A stretch of 64,000 nucleotides of DNA from Paragordius varius (Eukaryota; Nematomorpha), in NCBI GenBank assembly GCA_964247055.1, contig OZ176051.1:13082001-13146000 (forward strand), in the 5' to 3' direction. Position numbers and translations under genes: made by a program. Positions within the stretch are counted from its first letter, which is position 1; each line of letters starts with the position of its first letter. The notes under the pieces were generated by a model. It did no database searches and was not told the origin of the DNA. It was given only the letters and a program-made list of their open reading frames with translations. Below, piece by piece: positions 33,401 through 45,200 of this stretch.

Positions 33401-36400
33401 TTAAGATTGGCCTGTCATGAGGCGAAACCAAATTTGTCAAAAATCATTGGTTAATATCAAAATAAATGTTATCAAAATATTTTAATTTTTTGAACTAAAT
33501 GGTTCCGAGATTTTAGCTGGTACATGAGATCCGCAAAAAAATTATTGAGCTGATTTAGTATAAATATGTGCAAATGTTTCAAATAGCTATGGAATATTAG
33601 CCATTATAAAGTTCATGGCCCTCGAAAAAAAATTATATTTTATTTGGCCCGTAAAATTTTTTTGGTGAGTACCACTTTATTATATTGCATAATTTAAATA
33701 GTTTATGATTCCCGCTCATCAAATAAAACAGTAAAATTTTTTTACACTCACAAACCAGATGAAAAATTAATAAATAAAAAACAGTATATTTATATTTAGT
33801 TATATATCATTTAAATTCACACTTGAACAATGCGAATTTACCCTCAAACAATTCAAATTTACCCTTGAACAATTCGAATTGACTCTAAAATTAATCATGT
33901 GTTTTCGGGCTAATATAACTTATCATTAATATGAAATATATTTTTACGACATAGTTTCTTATTTTTTCAGCATTATATTAATTTTAAACAGAATTTCATA
34001 TTTTAAAAATATTATAAAATAATTTTTAATCTTAATAAACAAATATTTTATGGTATGAATTGTTAAAGGGTGAATTTGAACTGTAACTGATATATAAATT
34101 TTTTACTGAAAAAAATATGAATATTAAGATTGTAATAGTGAGTTTAGCTGTAGCTAGTAAAATATTCATAAAAATTATTTTAATGTAGCTTCATAGAAAT
34201 TTTGTCTTTTAAGTACGTTAATACAAAAACGCGATTTTTATCTGAATTTATATAAAAATCTTTACTATATGATTTTAGCTCATATCTGCTGATAATAAAC
34301 CATAATATCTCAAGTTCTATCATTATTTTTTAATTATCCTTTTCCCAATTTTGATTTTCCAATATTTCAAAAACTAGTCACCAAATAAAATTTTTGGCGG
34401 CAAATGAATTCGCTGATCATAAGCTATATCATAAAAAAATTTAAAAAAAATTATCCTCTTTTTTGCCAGTGATATATTTCTTCTATAAATTTTGTCATAA
34501 TTATAAATTTTGTTCAAATTAAAACTGCATTGTAATAATATATTTTGATTATATTTTGGAGTTTTGTACTGAAGAATAAACTACTGTTTTAAATGTTGGA
34601 TATTTAATTATTAGACAGAAAGAGATATAAAAGCAATATAGTTTACAGTTTCTAATTTTAAAGTCCGAAATCTGAGTAAAACCTGATGATAAGAAAGCCT
34701 TTTTAGAATATAAAAGTGAAATATTTGAAAGCTTTCTAAATTAAATCCTTTGAATTAAGCTAATTAATTTATTGATTTAACAATTTTAAATTTTTTATAA
34801 AAATTTTAAAGCATGCGCTTTAAAGAATGCATGTCATAATTGGCTTAATGATCTATACTTTTTATTGATTTAAAACTCGGGTCAAAACTACCCTTATTAA
34901 GAAGGTTTTAAATCAAGGCTACATTATCTAAGATAGCTGACTAGCCAGAATTTAAAAATTTTTAATTATCATATACATACTAAGGCTCTTGTTATAAAAT
35001 ATTTTTATAGTGTATATAAACTATCAAATATTTTGATCCTCTCTCAAAACAAGTGAGCATATAATTAGAAAAAAAAGGTTTTATAGCAATATATATCACA
35101 TTAGATTTCGCATCTACTTTTGCAAATTATAGGCCACTAACACATTTAATTATTTGTTTTTTAGTATGCAAGTTTTAATCAATATTTATATATTTTAATT
35201 CGATTATTCTAGAAAATAGGACTGCTAAATTATTTTGTTAAATTTAAACAAAGTATGTCTCTTTATTTTTAGATACTTAAACGAGAATGATTTGAGTTTC
35301 GAATCCTAATAATTTGGGCGAATTTGTTTTGGGTCTGATTTCGGTATAAACTGTATTTGGGGCATTTTTATGGTTCAAATTAAAATTTTCAAATACCTAT
35401 ATTTACCGATTAGTAAAATAGCTGCAAAACGTTATATATTGATGATCTTCATGCTGAGTGGTCATGAGATAATTCTCATCTATACTTTTATGCCTTCATC
35501 TTCTGATTGGCATTTATCATTTATGCATCCAGGTTTTTGTCCGCTCTTGTCATTTCTAATTCTTGATTCCACTGTTCAACCTAGACCTTTTCAAGGTTAC
35601 TTCCAAAAATCTTTTTTCAAATTTTTTCAACCTACTAATTTGTGTGTCTATGTATTATAGTCGGCTGAATACCGTATAAATATAAACTTAGGCTTATTAT
35701 TAAATTTTTCTCCATTTAAACTAACTATAATTCATGTTTTCGTAAAACCCAAAGTTTTGGCTCCAAGGTTTGGCTATTAACATTGCGTTTAAATTCGGGA
35801 ATAAATATAACCTGATAAAATATTTATATTTTAGGAAATATATGAAGATTATCATGTGCTTCTAATTTTGGCCCTTATAAGTCATATAGAAAGTTATCAT
35901 TACTTTTGTAGTAACTGCTCCATATAAGGAAATGGCGAATTTCGGAACACATTATTTCATACAACTTTTTGATTAAAGCTAAATGCTTCATTCCAAAAAA
36001 TATCGTTAAAATGTATCATAAACTAATAAAAAGTAAAACACATTTAAATTAATTTTTAGATGTCATCTAGTAAAGTTCCAAATTATCTCTTCCGGGATAG
36101 TTCTCTCAAGAAAAGCGCCCCGGGGTTGCGCGATATAACTTAAAGTTAAATTTTGATATCAAAAAATATTTTTAAAAAATGTATACTTTTCAAAAATTTA
36201 TTTTTTAGCCAAATTTTGGTCAAACGTATTTCATACTATTTTAAAGCACGATGGAAACGGTATAAAAACTCTATCTGAACATTTCAGCTTCTGAAATTTA
36301 GGGTTATTTGCCTAATTTGGTGATTTGTGAAAAAATAGGATTATTTAACATAAAACCAACGAAATTAACTGAGGTGAGAGAAAAGTTTAGCATTAGATAA

Positions 36401-37672
36401 AATGTTCTTACAATATTTTATAGCATTTCTATCATGGCTTAAAATACTATGAGCTTACACAAATTTTTCCAAAACTGAGGTTTTTTAAAAGAATGCATTT
36501 TTAAAAGATTAGTTAAAATATCAAAATTTAGCATATGTTTAAAACTTTTATCGTGCAATCTCGGCATTTTGCAATCATTATTGTGAAAGAGCGATTTGGG
36601 ACTTTTCGAGCTTACATAGAAAAATTGAAAGGTTTTAAAAACATTGCTTGGCTTTTCATATTTAGTTTATATTTTAGTGATATTTTGAAATAAAGCATTT
36701 AGCTTTCACCAAAAAAATTTATTTTAAAAAATGCACGATTTTGCCTTCTGTATGGAGCAGTAACTATAAAAATAAACCAAAACAATCGTAAGGGCCAAAA
36801 TTAGAAGCACGTTATACTCCTGATACATTTACTATCAAATATAGTTTATTAGGATATTTTTGTGGACAGTGTATATATATATGTTTTTGAGATGTCCTAA
36901 AATATTTTTCATTATTTTATTATAGCAAATTACAAAACAAATTGGTAGGATTTATTCCCGAGGTGATGATTATCCATATAACAAATTTAAAGTGAAAAAA
37001 GACATTTATTAAATAACGTTAATATAATTACCTCAATCTTAAAAATCCACTTTAATGGTTGTTCGTGCAGATTTTTTGGTATATCTTTCTTATTTAGTGA
37101 TCAATTAAAAATAATTAAAAATATTATTGTTTTTTAACATTAATCAAAATACATAAATTATCATCAATATAATTGATAAACATATTCATTAACTTTTGAA
37201 AATTATTCAAATGGGACTAAATAATATTAATTTACGGATTTCAAATAGGGGACTAAGCATGAAAATGATTAGTTAGCAGAAATCCACTATTACATAAGTA
37301 TAAACTAAAATATTTAGTTTACAGTTGGATCTGATCGTTGTGAATGCTTACTTATTGTAGATTTTAAATACCAAATTAAATATTTTTAATCGTTAATAAC
37401 TATTTTTTTTGCAAATTAATACGGCTAATTCACTAATCACCGTAAATAATACACTATTGCCGAAAGTTGTTTAATATAAAAATGTTATGTCAAATTTTTT
37501 TTGATTAAATAATAATATATTAGGTATGCCATTTCGGAAGACCGCGAGAGGGCAAATTATTCCATTTATATAAGCCAGGCTATGATGAAATTTGACAGTG
37601 GCCGGTGGAGTTGTTCCGTCAATCGAGGGCTTATCGTCTCATTACATGCAACTATTAATATAATACAATTAG
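30442..37672 (+). CDS. Ig domain of the Ig-ZP protein (two exons)
   Basis: Exon 30442-30736 contains EPRDVTVNEGSPIFLLCSL and ELHWYKDGEQILPNKR (first Ig cysteine and core Trp). Exon 37524-37672 contains YSIYISQAMMKFDSGRWSC (the D-x-G-x-W-x-C end of an Ig fold). The exons join in phase 2 across a 6.8-kb intron. The segment before the Ig domain (DPTYQHDELPILNIQ...) is not recognised. Confidence 0.78.
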
Positions 37673-40600
37673 GTTAAAATTTAGTAAAATAGAGTTTACG
37701 AAATCACGAAAAATTTTAATGGTTAAACGCTTTACTTTCTTTATGTATATGAGTTTAGTTTTACACTGTATTTTATAATATAGTCGATTTTAGATACTCG
37801 TCTTTGCCCTTAACAAATACCTACAAGCAAAATGTTGTCACAAACATGGAAGGTAAATAGTCTGTCTCTCCAATCTTTTTTTTTTATAAATAATCGATGG
37901 CTGTTACTATTTATATATTAGCTTTTCATGATTGCTTGGAGGATAAATTTTTAGTCACCATGGATTTTAATTTTGGCGATCACCTGATTAAAGGCAACCA
38001 AAAAGCGCTAATAAGATTTTTTGTGCCTGCTGATGCATTTCAAACCGTAAAACCCGGACTCATAAGGTCAGTAACAAAGAAAAGTAAAAAATAATAGTAA
38101 TATTAATTAAACCATTTGATATGTTTAATTTAATTTAAACTTTTATCTATTTTAGTAAATATAGCCGTATTTATATATGATCAATAAATGTTAGCTTAAT
38201 TTACCTTAATATAAATTTAATAATTAAAGTTATACAGACATAACTGAGGATACATATTTTTTACTAAATAACCATATTTTTGAAATATATTATATTATTA
38301 TAATTGGTGGAATACATGTAAATAAGTAACATACTATCACAATTGTATTTACTTACTTTATATAAAAAATAATATGGTTTTTAAAAATGTTTATCGTTTA
38401 ATTCCTACGTTTTGTCCGTATATTAAAGTTTTTACTATATATTAAAATATTTAGTATTTTTTAGTAATTTCACATTTTAGCTATAAAAAGCCGAAACCGA
38501 AATCTAAGAGACATTTGTTTGAACGTATCATCGCCCCTCGAGATGAATGCCAAAAAACATTTTTGTACAACCCAAGAAAAAATCAAACCTCATTTTCCTT
38601 TTTTATACCTTATTATGGCTGTGGAACTATCATTATGCCCCATAAAGTCAAGTTTTTATTTATATAGAGGATCTTTTATACACATAGCTTATTTTTTTAT
38701 GTAAAATATACATTTTATTGCACTCCCTTTATATTGGAAAATTATGTCATTTCTTACTATTGATCATATAGGTTAATATATCTTATACAAACTATACCAC
38801 AAGCATAAACATTGTGTGGAATATGTCGAAACTCGGACAACGGCAAAGTAGGTAATATAATTAAAATTTAATTTAAATTTTGCTCTCTTTAATTAATTAA
38901 ATAAATTAGCAAACGCTAAACATATAAGTATTATATATGGTATACCGGATGGAACTTCATTCCTAACATTTTTATTATATATTTTAACCATATTAAAAAA
39001 ATTTCGGTTATGTATTATCCAAAATTAATTAGCGTTTAATATATGTAGTTTATGAGACATAATGATAAGTAATCGGGTGAGTATCACACGCCATTCAAGA
39101 GAAATGGCGCACAAAAACAATTTAAGTAACATAACTAATAAACCTGAAATAAATGATATAACTTTTAATAATAATTTTAAGGCATATTATATGTCAATAT
39201 ATCAATTTAAAAGCGGTATGTTTTATTATAAAAAGCCTTTTGGGATAATTTCAGAAATTTACACATATGCTTAATATATTTAGATTACAATTATGATTAA
39301 ACATTTTATGTAACCAAATAATTTTGGTTAAATGCTAAGGTTGGGAATTTTAACAAGTCTTATAATACATATTTTTTACAAAAGAGTGTTTATGATTTTG
39401 CTTGAGAAGTTTTGAATAAAAGTAAATTTTAGATCTGCATGCCCGAATTCTCCACCCATCCTTATAGGCTACGATTGATGTTCATTTGTGTACAAACTTT
39501 GAATCATCAGTGACATAATAGTCTTAGGCATTTTAAAATCGATAGATTTTCCTAAAAAGGAATATGTTGAAAGAGGGGTGTGGTCGAGTAAACATAAATA
39601 GTAAAACACTGTTTTATGTGTTTAGCCATCTCTTACCACAATATGACTCACAAAAATTGCATCAAAGAAGCCTTGGCATATTTACGTTATCCTGCTATAA
39701 ACCGTCCAGATCTTTCCGAGCTTCTGCACTGGAACCCCATCTTAGAATTTCTGAAGCGAGAAATGAAATACAAGAATCTCCCATTCCGGTACCAAACAAA
39801 AGAGTCTTACCATATGTAATTTGTAATATTTATTTTAAATTAACATAAAATTTGTACAATAAAATAAATTTTGTTAATTATTTCTGAAATATTTCCAAAA
39901 TATTTTTTACTTGTAGGATTGCAACTCGGATTTAAAAGAACCCAAAATGACGTGTAAGTAATTATATTATTTTATTAATAAAAAGAAATTATAATGTATC
40001 AAATTTAGATATATATACATACATACATATATATATGTATATGGGGCAACACTAAATGGTTTAGTAAAAATCAAATTTATTATTAAAATTAATTAGTAGA
40101 TATAGTTTTAGCCATAGATTTTACATAGTTAATTGTTCAACCAATATAAATTAAATATTTAGGTTGAGGTTAATAAAAACAATGCGGTACATCCCTATTA
40201 AAAGATATCGAACAAAGTTTTAGTTTTTTAATTTAATCTCTATCGATTGCCTTATTTACACATTCTTGTATAATTGTAGTAGAATTTAATTGTGAAATCG
40301 ATTATTTTGCCGTCAATCTGAGTTTTGCTCAACCTTTCACTGGCAAAATAGCTATTATGTTACAAGAAAATATGATTGTTGAATCGTGTTCACACCAGAT
40401 TTTTGACCAAAAGAAATTTTTATTTCAAATACTTTACACTGGATGTTCCAATTCTACCGTTGATTATGGATCCAATACTGATGAAAAGACTAAGGTTCTT
40501 ATATATTTATTCAGCTTATTAACCATTTTTTTTCTATAATTATATTTTCTTAAATAATATTTAGTGTAAAAAACATTCAATAATGATTATTCCATTTTCT

Positions 40601-41650
40601 AATTTATTTCAAACTATCTTTTTTTATAATTAAAAGTTAAAAACACCATGCTTTCATAACTTACTAGTATGTGATTATAAAGGTCCCTCCCTTATTTGCC
40701 AAAAATATAAAAAATTAAATAAATAAGTTTTTATAATTTTAATTATCAGTTATTATATATTATATTAATAATTTAAATCAAAAAATTTCTGTTATGTATT
40801 TTTGAAAAAGATTATGTGCAGAATTTTGCAGATTATTAATATTTAATAATTAATAATAGACATAATTTAATCAGATTATATAATCATAATTAATTTTTTT
40901 TATACCGCGTTGAGTTTAAATAAGTGATATAGGTATTTACAAAAGACAATGAATTACACCAAATATGAGCGAAAGTGTTATAATCAAGAGCGTATATATA
41001 TATATAATTATGTAGCTGGGAATCAACGCTTTTAATTAATTAATCGCCTAACAGGGATATGGAACTAGAATAACTTTATTAGTCTAAAAATTTAAGAACA
41101 GGTTATGTTTAAAACCGTTGTGAACCAATAATTTGTCCTTGAATCCAAAGCCTCACACTAATTATATTAATAATATAAAATTTCTATTATAGCATAAATA
41201 TGAATTTACACGATATGCTGAATTTAAAACACTCATATACGTGGAACAATATTGCTCAAAAACGTTTCTCAAACGTGGCTTGGAATGCAAAGTGAGCTAT
41301 ATTTGATTTTTGATTTATTCGAGCTGCTTTTAAGCTATTAATATTTTTAAAAAACTAAATTGATTAAAATTATTTGAAATAGAAAATTTGTCAAGATTTT
41401 AACATAAGAAAGATTTGTCATTACCTAAAAACAAATAAACAGCTAGCTGATTTCGCATAAAACTTCAAACCGTTAATATTTACAGATAACTTTATAATAT
41501 AAATTACCTTTATACAATTGGCCCTTATTAATTATTTAAACTGTAAATTGCTCCTTTTTTTAAAAAATTTTATTGGTTACGATAATATGTTATTTATCAT
41601 AGTTTTGGAATCCAGTAAAAGGAGCGATCCTTTTCAAAGAAAATCCGTAA
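30442..41650 (+). CDS. Ig-domain plus tandem ZP-N surface/matrix protein (multi-exon, 5' incomplete)
   Basis: Exons in one continuous frame: 30442-30736, 37524-37672, 37784-37852, 37922-38066, 38481-38646, 38772-38851, 39626-39815, 39917-39953, 40280-40494, 41193-41291 and a putative last exon 41603-41650. Phases fit at every junction (2, 1, 1, 2, 0, 2, 0, 1, 0, 0). Order of parts: unassigned N-terminal segment, Ig domain, ZP-N domain 1, basic/Pro-rich linker, ZP-N domain 2, short tail. ZP-N domains polymerise extracellular coats and matrices; Ig domains mediate adhesion. No ZP-C domain or membrane anchor is visible, and the start exon with signal peptide is missing. The final exon (ending KENP then TAA) is the weakest part. 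Confidence 0.75.
31974..33677 (+). mobile_element. hAT-family DNA transposon, decayed
   Basis: Terminal inverted repeats CAGTGATACTCA and TGAGTACCACTT, with an exact 8-bp target duplication TATTATAT on both sides (31966-31973 and 33678-33685), as expected for hAT. A subterminal GCGGCCCGGGCCGCATGCGG block follows the left end. Transposase remnants on the + strand: near 32790-32900 AYLCDIIYKI and TSLQGSKMTQF, and near 33220-33450 NKYENIKKCALVINC plus, in another frame, TYRNRLTDDHMDE-like pieces of the C-terminal dimerisation region. Several stops and frameshifts make it non-functional. Closest in style to the ZBED/GTF2IRD2-type hAT transposases. Confidence 0.8.
33823..34086. mobile_element. Small foldback element with CCCTTGAACAATTCGAATT array
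   Basis: The left end has three to four tandem copies of TTACCCTTGAACAATTCGAA; the right end has the inverted form (GAATTGTTAAAGGGTGAATT). The architecture matches the elements at 16947, 21826 and 55085, with a different motif. Confidence 0.5.
35855..36815. mobile_element. Inverted-repeat element (non-coding)
   Basis: Left terminal part GTGCTTCTAATTTTGGCCCT at 35857 with GTAGTAACTGCTCCATA about 60 bp inside. The right part carries the same two blocks inverted (TATGGAGCAGTAACTA near 36749, AGGGCCAAAATTAGAAGCAC near 36790). The inverted repeats are about 85 bp and the interior of about 800 bp shows no ORF. Confidence 0.6.
37784..39815 (+). CDS. ZP-N domain 1 of the Ig-ZP protein
   Basis: Spread over exons 37784-37852, 37922-38066, 38481-38646, 38772-38851 and 39626-39815. 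The four ZP-N cysteines are in FHDCLEDKFLVTMDF, APRDECQKTF, PYYGCGT (the hallmark CGT) and IFTLSCYK. NISYTNYTTSINIVWN fits the beta-strand before the last cysteine. A basic patch (KKPKPKSKR) interrupts the domain between cysteines 1 and 2. A Pro-containing linker ending VLPY follows. Confidence 0.7.
39917..41291 (+). CDS. ZP-N domain 2 of the Ig-ZP protein
   Basis: Exons 39917-39953, 40280-40494 and 41193-41291. CEIDYFAVNLSFAQPFTGKI resembles the ZP-N start of cuticlin-type proteins (C-x-x-D-x-F-x-V ... PF-x-G-x-I). ESC and YTGCSN provide cysteines 2 and 3, and YAEFKTLIYVEQYC with LKRGLECK provides the end. Two ZP-N repeats without a recognised ZP-C part is reminiscent of proteins with isolated ZP-N copies. 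Confidence 0.68.
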
Positions 41651-41757
41651 TGGAGAATATATGGCTTGTGGAAGTGTTTACTTTGCAAAAAACAATAAAT
41701 TATTTTCCATTATAAAGAGATAGATGAGTATCGGAAATAAATAAATTAATTTTATAC

Positions 41758-41897
41758 CAGGGGTGTCCAACACAAATATCTTCGCGGTTGATTTAAGGGT
41801 ATTTCATTTGTTTTAAGCCCAATTGATGATATATCTTATAATTAATCCTATTGATATCCAATTTTTTATTTCCAAAAAAGCGTGTTGGACATCCCTG
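41758..41897. mobile_element. hAT-type MITE (140 bp)
   Basis: Terminal inverted repeat CAGGGGTGTCCAACAC / GTGTTGGACATCCCTG. No coding capacity. It lies between the convergent 3' ends of the Ig-ZP and EPAC-like genes. No matching target duplication is visible. Confidence 0.7.
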
Positions 41898-42029
41898 GAT
41901 TAGATTACCAATAATTAAATATTGAAGGTTGATAAACCTGTATTTAATAAACATAAAAGGGTTTTATAAATTATTTATTTAATATACATTGATATAATTG
42001 TAGATTTTAGATAATTATGTAGTGAATTT

Positions 42030-42217
42030 TTAGCTTTTCTTTGGTTCAATACGATGAGAGAGTTGCATCAAACGTTCTAGATTGTTAATCACCTTTAATT
42101 CTCTAACATATTTTTCATATTCTTCTTTGGGAATAACTGTGTTCTTGATTTTACTTAATATATTTTGGGTATTTATGGAGCTTTCTGGTCCCAAAAAATT
42201 TATGAGAGATTTTTCAT
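42030..42217 (-). CDS. EPAC-like gene: last exon
   Basis: [20 protein letters not shown] and [11 protein letters not shown] then TAA match the EPAC2 C-terminus (...LFELSHRIEPR-stop). The exon starts in phase 1 at acceptor ATTATCAG. AATAAA-type signals follow within about 60 nt on the minus strand. Confidence 0.85.
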
Positions 42218-45200
42218 CTGATAATAAGTATAAATTTTTTTAGATAATTAAGTATATTATATCCATATTTAAAAAATAATTATGTATAAACAATCTTTGT
42301 ATTTTATGTCTCCGTATTGTACAAATTATACAGAATAGCCATTTTTAAGATTATTTGTATTATTTAAAAAATATTATAATATAAAAGCTTACCAAAATTT
42401 AGAGATCTAAAATAATTGAGATTCCTTATGATACCTCCAATCAAGTGCTATAATATTATATTTAATACATATTTTATACCATTTTTTCAAAATTAACTAA
42501 GCCATTGTCCAAATATGTTTTATTGCCTTCATGGATGAATGTCAAATCTATGTTTGTAATATATGTATATATTATATATGACAAATCCAGTTTCTAGTTT
42601 TTCTGATTTTTGGGTTTTGAAAAAATTTACCAGCTTTAAATTCAAAAAATTAAGAGTAGGATGCAAAGCAAAAGTTTAATCTGATTTTAGGCAGTGAGTT
42701 GGGATGTCCAAAGAGGGGACCGCGGCAACTCAAAAAGTGCCCCCTTAAAATTGTGTTAAAAATTTTCTATATTAAAACTTCATTGATTTTTTCAGGTAGT
42801 TGGCTAAAGGTGCATATGTTTATTTATTAATTATGCTTATGTTTTGGCACATACCAGTTTTTAAAATTTATATTTTAAAATGAGTCAGAAAAAAGTTAAA
42901 TATCGCTAAAAAATGAATGGACAGAAAATTTTTTGTAAAAAATGAGACATGCACTTGATATATGCAATAGTATTGTTTCTAAGCTAAAAAAGTCAAATAT
43001 TGTAAGACATTTTTTGAATCTTCATCAAAATAATGCCGAAACCTGCCCATCAAAGTTTAAATAACGGAGGACTAAAGTAAAGAAATCAAAGGAACATTTA
43101 ACCGCTTTACAAAATTGTATATTTAATACAACAATAAAAAATATTTGTGCATTGTGTTAGTTATAAAACTAAGGTGGTTAGTAACTTGTCATCTTTTGAT
43201 TAAATTATCTTTGTATTTTGATCCAATCTTAAATCAATTATAAAATAGTGTAAATAAGTTACTTAATCTGTAAAGCATATACTCATATCATTTTAAATGT
43301 AATATTTTTGAAATACCACAAGATTTTTTTTATAAAAAGTCACAGCAACAAAAGCGTGGACATCCCTGTTATAGGGATTTTACATTCAAGATTTTCTCTG
43401 AAAGCGCTTTTTGCACACTAGCTTCTGAAAATTTTTTGCACACGAAACATGTGATTACTTTAACTAAGATGGATAGGCACTTTAAAAAATACCCAAAATA
43501 ATTATTTAGTGTATAGGTTCATATTTATTAAAAGTTTTTCAATTTTATTTGATTAAAAAATTGAGGAAAAATATTAAAATTGTTAGCGTTTTTACCCAGG
43601 AGGGATGCATTAAACCAAGAGTGGCCAACACGCGGTTCTCCGAGATTTTTATGCGGCCCTCAAAAAATCGGAATATCCATAATTTGTAAATGCTCATAGT
43701 ACCTTAGTAAAATTAACATTTTTAAACAATTTTTCTAAATTTGTCTATTTAATTGGCAACTAAAAAAATTGTATTCTACCATTTCCCAAGTCAATCAAAA
43801 CGGTTTTATTTTTGATGATAAATATCAAAATAAAGTATCAAAATAACTATTAACCATTATCAGCGTAATATTAGGCTATTATTTTTATAAAATACAATTA
43901 TTGAATGACAATTTTTCCAATTATATTCCAATGCACAATCATCAATGACTTATTCTTTAAAAGATATATTATATGGAATTTGAGTAATTTTAGAAAATAA
44001 TTAATAATTTTTTCATTTTAACGATAGTTCGCATTCTTTATTCTAATTTATATAATAAATTTATCTTATATTCCAGGGGTGGCCAACACGCGGCCTGACA
44101 GATTCTGCGGCCGCGCAAAATTTGGAAATCCATTTGCAAAAATATCAAATCATAGTAAAATTGATATTTCTTGCGCAATTTTTATGAATAAGTAAGTCTA
44201 TTTGGCAACGAACTTGAAGAAATTGTTATATTGCGTTTGCATTCTACTGTCTAATGTCTAAAATCGAATAAATTATTTATGAATGCCCGTATATATTTCG
44301 AATGCGGAACGCCATGATTTTTTAGTTAAATATGCGGCCGAGAAGCCATTTGTATTGGACACCCGTGTTTTAGTCAAATATATTTTTTAAAATATTTTTA
44401 AATCAAAAACATTTTTATCAAGAAATATTTTTTGTTTTAGTTTTCCGGCAGTATTTTTATCGACAAACTCGACATGTTTAAGCAGTTTAAAGCGTTAAAT
44501 GGCCATGAAATAGAAATGGCATATCATTAAAAATTTTATTATTTTATCCGTAACTATAGATTTTATAAATTAGCCCCAAATATTAATGCGAATCATCGAT
44601 AAAATAAAAAATTATTACACTCGAATTCCATAATATATAACTCTTATAGAATAAGTCATTAGTGATGAATTGGAATATAATAGGAATATTTGTCATTCGA
44701 TAATTGTAATTTTATAAAAATAATATCCTAATATAGGTGGATAAGGGTTAAAAGCCATTTTTATATCATGTTTTGTTATTTATTATCAAAAATAAAACCG
44801 TTTTTATTGACTGGAAAAACGTTTCGATTGATTAGGATAATATTTCGATTGACTGGGAAATGGTTTATTATGTTTGAATCTTACAGTCTATTCATCTATT
44901 ATATTACATATGGTCCACATATGTATTTCAAATGCGGCCAGTCCAAAAGGCGGCCCAAGAAGCCATTTGTGCTATTCATCTTTAGACAATTTTTCCATTT
45001 AAAAACTCCATATAGAAAGTAATTTAATGGCTCTATTTAATAACTGAGCAAAGCTTTTTGTAAACAAGCTTATTATGTATTTTTTTATTATCTGTTATTC
45101 AAAAGTTGAGCGAATTTCATTCAAAAATAAAAATATAATAAAGAAAATCTGATTAAACAGGTGGTTGCTTATTCGTTTATTTCCTTTATATGCAATACGA

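Larger units (their letters stand above)
30737..37523 (+). other. 6.8-kb intron within the Ig domain
   Basis: The intron holds a hAT transposon (31974-33677), a small foldback element (33823-34086) and a larger inverted-repeat element (35855-36815). An open stretch at 35370-35660 shows no recognisable protein. Everything else is AT-rich DNA without supportable features. Confidence 0.65.
43617..44975. mobile_element. hAT-type MITE split by a later foldback insertion
   Basis: The left part (43617-43776) starts CAAGAGTGGCCAACACGCGG. The right part (about 44867-44975) contains GCGGCCAGTCC and ends AGAAGCCATTTGTGCTATTC. Together they resemble the intact MITE at 44074-44367. The foldback element at 43777-44866 interrupts it. 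Confidence 0.55.

Noticed and set aside
35370-35660. 96-codon plus-strand ORF in the large intron of the Ig-ZP gene
   Set aside because: No recognisable domain, phase-incompatible with the Ig exons, and next to a repeat element; composition looks like non-coding AT-rich DNA.
41518-41715. Alternative reading of the last Ig-ZP exon in another frame (ending INYFPL)
   Set aside because: The preceding exon ends in phase 0, which fits only the shorter reading ending KENP; the alternative needs a one-base carry. Confidence in either is low.
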